NCBI GenBank assembly: GCA_027475525.1
Contig: JAMWFC010000051.1
Coordinates: forward strand, 757,205-821,204
Reading direction: 5' to 3'
DNA length: 64,000 nucleotides
DNA from: Macrolepiota albuminosa
Taxonomy: Eukaryota; Basidiomycota; Agaricomycetes; Agaricales; Agaricaceae
The notes below the pieces were generated by a model. It was not told the DNA's origin and did no database searches. It saw nothing but the letters and a program-made list of their open reading frames with translations. Of this stretch, positions 23,263-33,564 are shown in pieces. The translations under genes and the position numbers were made by a program. How positions within the stretch are numbered: the first letter of the stretch is position 1; each line of letters starts with the position of its first letter.

Positions 23263-25800
23263 ATGCCAGTTCCTGTCCCCCGTTACTCAAAGCCACTCTC
23301 TCATCCAGTTTTCAAGCAAGTAGCCACCAGTGACCACTACCCAAACTCTTTCCAGTCGCTTACCCGCACTCTCCCGGTGTCTCCGACAGGGCTCCCAGCC
23401 TTGTTCGGTACCCGCGAGCAGGGAATAAGCTCTCTGCCTGCCTGGCGTAGGTCCAAGCCGCGCAAAATCTGGAAGGAAGACATTTGTTCTATTGACCATC
23501 CTCCTGAGCAGGATTTTTCTCGAGGGTTGACAGGCGCGGGCAACGCGTCCGTTATTAAAGGAAAACACGCTAAAGCGAGTACTCCGCCCCTTTATAATCC
23601 GCTTGCGGCTGGTCAGCCGCCCGAGGAGATGGTGTTTCATTCTCGACAGGACGATGGAGAGACTAACTCTGTTAATTCATCCATGGAGCATAATCGCTTC
23701 GAGACTAGGAGTCTGCGGAGTGCCACAGGGATTGACGATGACGGCATGACACATGTTACTCAAGAGCAAGAAATTTCAGTTGTCTCAGTCATCACCGATC
23801 TTCCATCTTTCGAGGGGGAGCCCTTTACTGGAGACTCATACACTCCAATTTTTGAGGATGACAAATCTCCAGGAGCCGTTAGCGGTCCAGATAGGGACTC
23901 CAGCCCTTTGCAACCCGTCACCCCTTTTGGCATCTGCGTCGATCGAGTCATAACATCCCATGCTTACGAAGGCATTCACTCCGATGACGTGGCAGCTCAT
24001 GACTATTTTCACCAGAATAAGTTACGTGGTCCCCAATGTTACCCAGTTGAGCCTGTATACCAGGTGCCTCCTCAGCCTCAAGAGCCTGCTCCTGTTCTGG
24101 CGTCAGAGGTCATCACGCCTTGTGCCACCACCGCTTACAAGAAGCTTGCCGAACCTCTTGCGGAATGGATCGCAAGCTATGTTTGGAAAGTGTGCACCAC
24201 AGGCTTCAGCCTTTCACTGGAGTTTTCTCAGTCCATGTAAGACCTACCTCTAACGTGAAAGTTTTTTTGCTGATGTTTCGTTCTAGTCCGTCTGCCACAG
24301 TCTATCCAAACTCGCCTCCAAGTTATTTGACGGCATCAGTCCACTCATTGCTCCTTTCTACCCTCTTACAGCCCTCCGCTGTCTTCCTTGCTCTCTGGTA
24401 CATTACTCGACTCCCTGTTTATATGAACGCGGTGCCGCTTGGACCTGATTTGTAGCTGTCTTCCTTGCTCTCTGGTACATTACTCGACTCCCTGTTTATA
24501 TGAACGCGGTGCCGCTTGGACCTGATTTGTACAAAGAATCGGGACTCAGGGTTGCACTATTCGGGGAGTCGTTCAACGGTTTTGGCAAAGAAGTCGCCGA
24601 AGCAAGCGCACCCTTCCGCCTCATTGTCTTGGGCTGCATGCTTGCGAATAAATGGTTGGACGATCACACTTTCTCAAACAAGACATGGTAAGTTGATGTT
24701 TTCCTTCTTTGATTGCGAACTTAATTTTCAAACTTCTGTTCAGGCACAACATCACCAATGTTCCTATCCAGGCCTTGAACAAGCTTGAATCCCTGACATT
24801 GGATATATTCGCCTACGACTTGACCATTTCGTCTCAAGACTGGGCTCAATGGTTGTCGCACCTCATGTCTTACCATATGTCTTTAGCTTCGCCGATGCAC
24901 CCTCAACCAATCTCTCGGCCGTCGACCAATCCACATTCCATCATTCGTAAGGCGATCGATGAGATCATTCAAGCACCGACTGCCTCCAACCTGTATCCCG
25001 TTCCACAACCGGTGTTCGTTGGTCTTGAACAAAGGAAACGCGAGAAAATGGAAAAGGAGCAAGCCATGGTTTCCGAAGTCATGGAAATCGATCTTGACAA
25101 GGACGGTCCACTTCGAGAGGAGTATCTCCCTAAACGACGGATCAGTGCCTCAGCTTCGCATAACAACTTCAACACTAGTCAACCTTTAAGCGTTGTCAGC
25201 AACCTAGTTTCAGCGCAGAGCTGGGAGCGACGGGACATACACGATCTTGAGAAGTCCCTTCCTCCCCCAGCCAAATGGAGTCCTGCAGGTGATGAGCCTA
25301 TACTTCGGGAGAGGAACCGAGTGAGTGGTCAATACGTGGCTGTTCAACCACCTATTCTACACACCGCAGCCCCATATCCGGCACCCTATCACCCTCCTGT
25401 AGATGTCTATGCCCACTATCACTGGAACAATGTTACCTACGCACCAGTCAAACCGCAGTCAAACTACGTCTTTGACTTTCCTGTCATCAGCAACTCCAAT
25501 TATCACATGGGATACGGTGCCTATCCATATGTACCACAGATTCCGATCTCGCACGCACGCTCTCAGTCTCTGTCGTCGTATGATGACGAGAACTTCCACG
25601 CCAGACAACATGTTCGCACGTGCTCTCAATCCCGGTTTGAGTACCAATGCAGCGATCTTCGCATGACCTCTACCGAGTTCGCATCTCATGTGCAAGGCGA
25701 GACTGCGTGGACGGGGGTGGCGAGTCACTATCAATACCACGGTACTGCGTTTGCGCCCATTCATAATGTCAACTTCCAGCATGCATGGCTCAGAGCCTGA
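23263..25800 (+). CDS. Pcl/Pho80-like cyclin with long tails
   Basis: Pcl-type cyclins activate a Pho85-like kinase and link polarity, nutrient or G1 signals to the cell cycle. Start at 23263 (MPVPVPRYSKPLSHPVF), the first ATG after a 300-bp ATG-free leader. About 290 mostly disordered residues precede the cyclin box: KKLAEPLAEWIASYVWKVC, then after an intron at 24238-24286 PPSYLTASVHSLLLSTLLQP, VFLALWYITRLPVY, FRLIVLGCMLANKWLDDHTF, another intron, ITNVPIQALNKLESLTLDIF and DLTISSQDWAQWLSHL. This is the Pho80/PREG1 pattern of one cyclin fold. A Tyr/Pro-rich tail of 300 residues ends at 25800. A 77-bp duplication (24378-24531) breaks the frame inside the box; one copy reads VPLGPDLYKESGLRVALF. 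A second gene of this type lies 5.5 kb away beyond Uba1. Confidence 0.87.
24378..24531. repeat. Exact 77-bp tandem duplication (24378-24454 / 24455-24531)
   Basis: Two identical copies lie inside the cyclin box. The duplication creates a stop codon at once; using a single copy rejoins PLGPDL and YKESGLRV in one frame. Confidence 0.98.
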
Positions 25801-26187
25801 TATCCGCTCTCAATTTGCATTGTCAACACATGTCGAATCTAGATCGACATCTTTGTGTCTCTATTACTCATTCACTACATCATGGTCGCCCACGGAACTC
25901 GGCATAGTTGCACTTGGCGGCCCATTTGCATTCATCTCCTGCCCTCGCGTGTACTTTCCCATTAGTTATGCGAATCCTCGACTCGACCAATCTTTGTCAT
26001 CCTTTTTTTTCACCATCTCTTCTCCGGCTTCCCAACAGCCTTCGTCAATGTATAGTCCCGCTCATATTGGCCCATTATTCCGGGAGCCATCCGCGCTTCA
26101 TTTCACTTGAGTATAGATGGTGGTACATTGTACTGAACACTCGATCTTGTTGCGAGGCACATGGCTGCATATGAACTTTGTCTCCCC

Positions 26188-26341
26188 AAATGTATGCTTA
26201 CCAGGCCCTTCTTTTCTGACAAATGCTTCAGTCTCTTTTGACGTCCATTCGGTGTACCTATTATAAATGTATGCTTACCAGGCCCTTCTTTTCTGACAAA
26301 TGCTTCAGTCTCTTTTGACGTCCATTCGGTGTACCTATTAT
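26188..26341. repeat. Exact 77-bp tandem duplication (26188-26264 / 26265-26341)
   Basis: Two identical copies lie in non-coding DNA downstream of the first cyclin gene. Confidence 0.97.
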
Positions 26342-26574
26342 CAAGCTTACAGCCGCTAATACTTTTCCCATCCATGACGCCCACTTGCCATTTGTCAGCT
26401 GGTATAGGCTTGTTTGCTTCCTTTTGGCACGTTTTCGTCACGTTCACGCTATTGATTTAAACCACACAAAAACATACATACGTTCACCGTTCTATTTTCG
26501 CTTCATCTTTTTCCCAATTCATTCACTTCTTCCCCACCTCCTCATGACCTTGTCCTCCATTCCGCTTTTCCTCC

Positions 26575-26599
26575 CCCCGTGGGTCTGTCCCACACGGGG
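26575..26599. repeat. GC-rich inverted repeat (hairpin)
   Basis: CCCCGTG at 26575-26581 pairs with CACGGGG at 26593-26599. Two or three inner G-C pairs are possible with one bulged A. It sits in the gap between two convergent genes. The strand on which it acts, if any, cannot be told. Confidence 0.5.
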
Positions 26600-26798
26600 T
26601 TACTCCATACAATCTCTCCTCCTTACTCGTGTTATCTTCTCGGTGTTTTACAGCACCTGTAGGTAAGTAATTACACAGTGTCATACCTTGTTACATTGTT
26701 ACATAGGATGCATTAAACTTCCTCTTGAGAGATTTTCTGAGCTTAATTAATAGCTGTCTCGAAGTCTCCACGTAGAAAAAAAGCTTGCTTGAGTACCC

Positions 26799-26822
26799 TT
26801 GGTCCTCACTAAGGAGGACCAA
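26799..26822. repeat. Perfect 9-bp inverted repeat with 6-nt loop, downstream of Uba1
   Basis: TTGGTCCTC (26799-26807) and GAGGACCAA (26814-26822) are perfect reverse complements around a 6-nt loop. The site is about 120-145 bp beyond the Uba1 stop and could form a hairpin in its 3' untranslated region. Confidence 0.6.
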
Positions 26823-26942
26823 AATCTAATACATACATCTATTTAAATGACGAGACAAGTGGCATAACTATCTCATGAGTAATGAACAGCCTAGATCTGC
26901 ACGACAAGGAAGGGTACCTGGAGCAGTTTGTCAGCCGAACCC

Positions 26943-29900
26943 TCAGAGTTGATATGAGCTGATGATATCTACCTCGACATCTTCTCCTTCTTCGTCTGAT
27001 ACCATAATCTCAACAACAAGTTGTTTGACGTGAGGAGGGATGGCCTTCCTACTGACATGTTCTACGAGCTTGCTGAACTTCATTGGTAACCTCTCCTCGC
27101 TCTGTTACTGCCAAGTCAGGCACTAAAAAGTATAATGTTATCTGTTTCACGTACTTTTTTCTTTCCTACAAAAGAACTCCATAGCATACTCACACCCTGA
27201 CTAACCATCGTGATCTCCAAATTATGGTTCGTCTCGAACCACGCAATAATGTCATTAAGCGTTGGGTCATTTGCAAACTCAAATCGATCCCAGAGTGTCC
27301 ACACAGTTGAGCCGTACTTCTTCTTAGCGGCAGCAATCGGCTCCGAGAAACCAAAGAAAATCGATCCCAGAGTGTCCACACAGTTGAGCCGTACTTCTTC
27401 TTAGCGGCAGCAATCGGCTCCGAGAAACCAAAGAAGGGAAGGGCAAGATTAACAAACCCATTCCTGTAGTCCTCGAGCTTGCTTTGCCATCGATGACCTA
27501 AAGGTGGAAGTTATGAACATCCAATGTAGCCTGATATGGACAGAGCAGACCTTATATAACTCCAAGCATACTAGACCAGTTACAAGGGAGGTGGTAGTGG
27601 CGATAGCAGGGATAATCTTCCCGGCAATCTGCTTCGTTGTGTGGCGGCTGGCAGGTTCAATCTTGTAATTCAGTGCGCGAAGGTTAGACGCAGCAGTAAT
27701 GAAATCGATATGGAAATTGGTGTCATCATCCTTCTCAAATTCAACCGGAGTAAGTCTGTATCCAGCCAAAGACGAAGGCGAAGGAAGTTTGGATTTTACG
27801 TCTTCGATATCATCCGCTGCGGGTCTGCGTGAGATTGAACAAGACAAACAGTTGGAGAAAGCTCACCATCGTCGGCCTGTGCAACTGGCTCGTTCTCATT
27901 GACCTGGATTTTCACGCCACTTCGAGGTGTGAACTCAGGGACGATAACGGAATCAGCCACCTTGCGGAAGATAGCTGGGTCCCTTTCGCCTTTCAGACCA
28001 AAATTGAACGCATGCAAATTGGCAGCAGCAATGATGTATTCGAGATGTGTGGGCTAAGCAGAATAATTGAACCATAAGTGCGAGTCATGAGTCGGCACAA
28101 CCTGCACTTACATCGCCCGAGTTGAAAACCAAAGGGTCAGGTGCCCTCTTGGGTCCACTCCAGAAGGGTTGGCCGCTTGTGGTGACGGCATCCTTCGGAA
28201 GACTGAAAAGGAGTTGTCGAATCTCATTGTTGTAATCCCGCTCAAACTGAAGTCGAGCCCACACGATACACTCTTCAAAGGTCAAAGGCTTGTCAGTAAC
28301 GAGATAGGAAATAATTTGTTCAATCTGTTCCTTCGACGAGCCCGAATATTTGAGGTTAGTTTCCAGGTAATTTGGTTCCGAAAGGTATGCGTTGACAGCT
28401 TGAACGGGTTTAATGAACAAATTTTCAAACTGCTTTCGACTCCACTGAAGGCGCGTCGTTAGAGACGAGATCACTCTGATAGGAAACAGCCACTATACCT
28501 CAATAGTGTGATTGATAGCGTTAGGAAAACTCTTGACGGTACACGAAGGTGTTTCTTTTTCCGGAGGATCTTGGGACGATCCGTATGACTCAGTAAGGTC
28601 AGGAATTATAACTTGAGTGTTTCCTTTCGTTCCTAAAGTTCCCGATTCAAGAAGGGGCTTCTTGTAGAAAACGCATCGCTGATCCATATAAAGACCTGGT
28701 ACGACATCTAAGTTATTGAGAGTTTGAATGCTATGGCGAGAAGAACGTACGTGCTTTCACGTTGTCTAGTGCATTCGTAACTCCGTCAATACTGCCGAAG
28801 AATGTTTCATCGTACACTCCTAACCGAAGATAAGACAAGGTAGAAAGTCGAGTGTCATTTTTCATACCTTCTGTATCAGGTCCAACTGGTTCTTGCTTCG
28901 CTAAGATCTTTCCAACCAAATCAGGGTTCATTTCAGAAACAGCGGCGGCAGCCACCTCAGCTTTGAACTTCCCCAAATCCTTCGCCCTGAATAAGAACTG
29001 GCGATTCAAGTTGCTCTTCTCAATTGTGTCCAGATCAGTTATGTGGACGATGCCGCGTGGGCCACTAGCCAAACCGATCATGCTCCAATTCTTTAACATT
29101 TCGCATCCAATGGCTCCGGAACCGACAAGGAACTGTCGGTGATTCGCGATCTTCTCTTGGAACGTTTTCCCAAAGACAGCGATCTGACCATCGTAGCGTG
29201 AACCTATCGGTTGACAATCTGCTTCCTTAGGCAACGTCGCGGGAAGAGACTCCAGAGAATCAAAGTATAGGTGTTGGAGCATTGGGTGAAATTTAGCTGA
29301 ACATGCTTTGAGTACCTCTTGTGCGACAAAGCCACCAATTACAGCAATCATAGGGGACAAGTCTCCTGTCGCTTGGTATGCTAGTTCCGTCACAACCTTC
29401 TCATCGACGTCAACGTCGATGGCCTTTGCCAATGAAACAACTACAGCCGCGTCATCCGCATTTCGAGGACGAGGAAGGCGACTTTTCTGAGAACGGAACT
29501 GGCTGAGAGCTTGGAAACCCGCATGGAGAGTAGCAGGACGATCAAACTTGCCAAAGTCCGTTACAAATAACTCCGGCGTTTTGAGTGATTCTCTTAGGCT
29601 TTTCTATGATACTAGTAAATAGTGGGAGTCACCAGGGAACTATTGTGGACGTACGAATTCAATGATTTTAGGCATCTTAACTTGTGTAAATATTCCTCCG
29701 CTTTTGTAAGTTCCGAAGTTGGAGGTATCACCAATGGTAAATGTATACGGTCCCTTGACAGTCACTTTTCGCGGTTCACATCCATTTAGTTCGGCCATGC
29801 CTTGTACCTCGGTAAAGGTAACAAAATTGCCATCCTCAAGTCCATGGCGCGTTTCGTCCAAACAGGTTACCAATCCTTCAGAATCCTGCGAAGCAGAAGA

Positions 29901-30845
29901 TGAATATCACGGATCGCAATAGTAAATATGGAGCTGACTTGTTCAACAGAGACAATCATCCCCGTTAATGGCTGCTCTCCAGTCGGATCCACGCATGTGA
30001 ATTTCGGGCCAAAATCATTGAAGACAGTTCTACGTCAGATGAGAGGCATGATGTTTACTGACGGAAGATGAACACGGTACCCGAATAGACCACGAGTCTC
30101 AGCTGCAATGAAGTGCACCCCATTCTGATGGGTCCAGTCGTTAATCTCTAGCTGTTTCTCGTACGGAACGCTACACAGCACAACAACCTACAAGTTCCAC
30201 TTGAGTACTTGCAAACCTATAGAGAACAAATACCCACTTGGAACCCTTTGATCAGTTCCACAGTGATTTGCTGACCAGCAACTCCTCCCAAGTTGTGTAT
30301 AGGTACGTAAGAATTCAATTCAGCCAATCTGGGTAGTGTGGCCTCCGCTCGCGACTTTCCGACATCTTCGTTACGAAGGAAAAACTGATAACCTGGTGAG
30401 CAGAAGACTTATAGACGATGCTGATTGTTTACCTGGGAGCTGAGATCCTGAACAGTTACGGGTTCAGGATCAAAGATTGTAACAGACTTGACGCCAGCCA
30501 ACGCAATGTTTTTGGCTGTCAGTACGATATCAGTCGATGTGTGGTCATTGATAAAGAAAGGGCACGACCTATTTCAGCACCCAAGCCTTGCAGCCCAACA
30601 ATCAGGACATTCGATGTGGCCATTCTTTTCATCGCTTTTGAGGAATCAGAGATCGCCAGTTAGAAGGCGGTCCGCAGAAGCTCACCCTCATGTCCAAGCA
30701 CATAGCTATCAAACCGAACGAGATAGGTCAACCAGGTCGCGGAGGATAAGATTACATTTACGTACAGTTGTCGCGAATAGAGGCCTTCATCGATTGCGGC
30801 TTCGTCGATGTCCATGCTTACAGAGGTGTTCATTGGGTCTGCCAT
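26943..30845 (-). CDS. UBA1: Ubiquitin-activating enzyme E1
   Basis: Uba1 adenylates ubiquitin and passes it as a thioester to E2 enzymes. Start at 30845 ([19 protein letters not shown], then [10 protein letters not shown]). The inactive adenylation half follows over many short exons, including GLQGLGAEI near 30600. The active half contains [16 protein letters not shown] (ATP-binding), [20 protein letters not shown] and MNPDLVGKI. The catalytic-Cys region reads [16 protein letters not shown], then [19 protein letters not shown], with the active Cys in SCTVKSFP. The ubiquitin-fold domain at the C-terminus ([49 protein letters not shown]) is complete and ends at 26943. A 77-bp duplication (27281-27434) repeats the coding part around [16 protein letters not shown]. 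About 15 introns. Upstream carries a TCACGTGA box. Confidence 0.96.
27281..27434. repeat. Exact 77-bp tandem duplication (27281-27357 / 27358-27434)
   Basis: Two identical copies lie inside the Uba1 gene, at the segment coding [20 protein letters not shown]. One copy gives the conserved continuous E1 sequence. Confidence 0.97.
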
Positions 30846-31295
30846 ACTAAATCTATCCAGATGCTTGGTTACTACGAACGATGAAGATGAGTGAAAGTGG
30901 TTTAAGTACTAAGAGATGGATTCTAGGGACTTATTCAGAGAGTCACGTGACCTCACTTTCCGATCTTTGTGCGGTGGAAATAATTTAAACAAAAATAAAA
31001 ATTCCAAAAAAGCAGAAAAACCCCCGAGAAATTCCATAATCAAACCTTTAAAGAACTGCAGGATCATAGCAGTGGATTTGTATTGAAAAGAAATATAGAG
31101 ATGCATTAGGAGCATATCCATACATATTCAATACAACAAGCCTGGATCTGATGACAAAGGTCACAGAATGAACAAAAACAAAATAAATGAAGGCGTGAGA
31201 GAAGGTCACACATGGCCAGGAATCATTGATCAGTAGTGTTATCAAGTCGTAGTATACACAGAATACGAAACTCATGCAAAGGAATACGTAGATAA
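30846..31295. other. Uba1 upstream region / second cyclin 3' region
   Basis: 450 bp without a gene. It has a TCACGTGA palindrome about 100 bp upstream of the Uba1 start and an A-rich stretch (30985-31020). The part toward 31295 is probably the 3' untranslated region of the next cyclin gene. Confidence 0.45.
30943..30950. promoter_or_regulatory. TCACGTGA palindrome upstream of Uba1
   Basis: A perfect 8-bp palindrome with the CACGTG core lies about 100 bp upstream of the Uba1 start codon, in range for a bHLH (Cbf1-like) site. Inference from motif and position. Confidence 0.45.
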
Positions 31296-32707
31296 TCACA
31301 AACTATCTGCGAGCAAATCGAATCGTAGAAAGTACATCGATTCGGAGGAAATTTCTACTTCCCTATGGCGGACAGGACCTTTACTGGATATACCTTGCGA
31401 CGAAATGGCTCGGCGAAGATGTTCAAGTGCTCCATTTGCGGTAATCTGCGTCGAATTGGTAAAGTTGGCTGAAAGGAATTTGCTTGTTGATGGTTCGAGC
31501 CTATCTAACCAGTCCCGCCACTCCAAATTTGTGATGGAGATGTTGTAGTCCAGCATCCTCAGGGCTCGCCTTTCTACGGATGTACGATAGCGAAGAGGAA
31601 GACGGCAAAACTTGCCCCTTGGCAAAAGTCAACGACCATCGATAAAGTATAGCCGAGGTGAACGAACCAGTCTTTTAGTCGCCTTGAGCCATCATTCAAC
31701 CATTTGTCTGCCAATGTGAGGCCCAGCAGAAATACTCTTATAACAGCCTCAGGGGCGCCCACAGCATCGACATCAGATAAACAGAAGATGCCGTGACGAA
31801 AAAGTCTACCCAAGTACCACACGGCTAGGAAGCTTGCTGTGGGGGCTTCAAGACCATCGACAGAAATTCTCTCAGGAAAGTATGCTTCCAAAATAGACGT
31901 TATCTTCTCTGCCACTAGCTTTTCATCAATGACCGTCATTATCCTGTAGAGGTTGATCAAAACTCAAAAACACTAGGTCGTACATTTTGCAAAGATGACC
32001 CACAATTTGCTACAACTGTCTTCGGTTAAAATATTATTGCAGTGATAGGCAATCCAGTCCGCAAATGGCAAAAAACGATTTCTCCGTGATTCCACGGGCC
32101 GCGTCTTGCGAGAAGGGAATCTGTACACTTCCTGCCCACTTACGTTCGTAGAGAATCGTACGCGCTTGCGCACACCCTCTTCTCGGTGGCGAGTCTCACG
32201 TGCGGCATTACGGGGAGAGAGAAGAGAGCGAGAACGCTTGGAGTGACGAGCAATGGACACATGAGAGGCTGGTTCGCCTGCGGAAGGTTTCTGTCCCTGA
32301 ACGGATGGTAAATCCAGCGATGTGTCGAAAGCATGGGACTTATTGACGATATTTTGCCCAAGTGGAAGACGAGGATATGACATGACATAAGGTAGACGAT
32401 CAACTGTGCTAAGAGGTAGCGGAACCGGATGGGGACGTAAGATTTCTGATGGAGGCAGGTAGAATGGGGCATATGGGACATTCCTAGCATTGGTTGTGAT
32501 ATTATTGTCCTTCCACGACCATATATTCTTCAGTTTGACGAAGAAGTTCCATGAGGAGGTATTTGAGTCAGGCCGAGAAAGAAGAGGAGAGCACTGGTCA
32601 GAGATCGTGTCGTAGAACAATGCTGTGTCTGGAAAGTACGAAGTGGACGGTCTTCGACGGGGGTGGTATTCCGCTGCGTAAGGATAAAGTGAGCGCAGAT
32701 AAGGCAT
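31296..32707 (-). CDS. Second Pcl/Pho80-like cyclin
   Basis: This is a second cyclin of the Pho85-cyclin class, shorter in its tails than the one at 23263-25800. Start at 32707 (MPYLRSLYPYAAEYHPRRR). About 210 disordered residues with RKRVRFSTNVSGQEVYRF lead to the box: FLPFADWIAYHCNNIL, intron near 31970, VAEKITSILEAYFPERISVD, ASFLAVWYLGRLFRHGIFCL, AVIRVFLLGLTLADKWLNDG, intron near 31590-31650, then ERRALRMLDYNISITNLEWR. The last exon ends at 31296 (SMYFLRFDLLADSL). The hydrophobic positions and the ADKW core align by eye with LANKW of the first cyclin, so the two may be old paralogues. The gene is in tandem with Uba1 on the minus strand. The partner kinase is not in the window. Confidence 0.8.
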
Positions 32708-33564
32708 GAGATGAGGATCGGATCAGGCGAAAGTTGTTTAAGAGCGGCGAAGAGCAGCTAGCTCATCGAGACATCATGGGTTTTAACTGGTTTATCACTG
32801 TCAACGTTTGGGCCACCACTTCAAAGCGAGGATGGCCACATCAAAGGACAAAGCTCACGGCAATTACGCATTGTTCATCGAACAAGTCCTTCACACCAAC
32901 GAAAGTGCAGATAGGAATCAGCGACATTTGTCTGATGAAAAAAGAAAGTAAGCATTGTGGCCCATGAGGAATATAACTCTCGCTTTCGCGAGGGGCGAGA
33001 GCGAATCATTGCGAAAGCTTCCACTAGAGATAGTGATCCGAAATCGTAAACGATTATGTCACAGAATCGAACTCCGCGAATACAAACCTTCCGATCCTGA
33101 GCCCGCCTCACTGCTACATCCTCAGCAATTTTCAAAAGACGAATCGACACACTAGTCCATAAGCGACTGATATACATTAAATGTAGCTTACAAGGCAATC
33201 AAGGCTCTAATGACATATTAGGTCCCAGTATCTCACGCTAGAATTTTATGTCGTTACAGAGTCACCTTATGTTGTTTCAATTCAGACAAATTCAGTATGA
33301 CAAGCGACACTGGCAGAAATAGATCAGGTCGCTGACGTCGCAGGATAGTCTTGATGTCGATAGATAGTCCCCAGCCAATGCCCACAACGGCGCTCGAGGA
33401 ACCTAACTTAATTCTGTAGTTCTTTATCGATATATGCAGCTTATGACAAGGAGTGCATAAAGCATGCATGATAAAAACTATGGTTCGGACTATTGTTCTC
33501 TATAAGATCACTGAAAGATGTAGACCAATTTAAAGGGCCATGACTTTTCACTGACGTCTGTATT
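32708..33564. other. Intergenic between second cyclin and Cactin, no gene supported
   Basis: 857 bp upstream of the cyclin and downstream of Cactin. Short open stretches on both strands overlap one another and show no domain. I see no clear motif or repeat. Confidence 0.45.

Larger units (their letters stand above)
25801..26942. other. Convergent intergenic region between cyclin and Uba1
   Basis: This 1.14-kb interval holds no supported gene. It contains a 77-bp duplication (26188-26341), a C/T-rich stretch (about 26480-26580) and two inverted repeats listed separately. A 114-codon minus-strand open stretch at 26103-26447 spans the duplication and has no recognisable domain. Confidence 0.5.

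Noticed and set aside
26103..26447. A 114-codon minus-strand open stretch in the cyclin/Uba1 gap
   Set aside because: It exists only because the false 77-bp duplication repeats part of it; no domain remains after collapse.
30970..30985. A proteasome-type PACE element (GGTGGCAAA) upstream of Uba1
   Set aside because: The site reads GGTGGAAAT, not the consensus, and the Rpn4 factor that uses it is an ascomycete-yeast feature.
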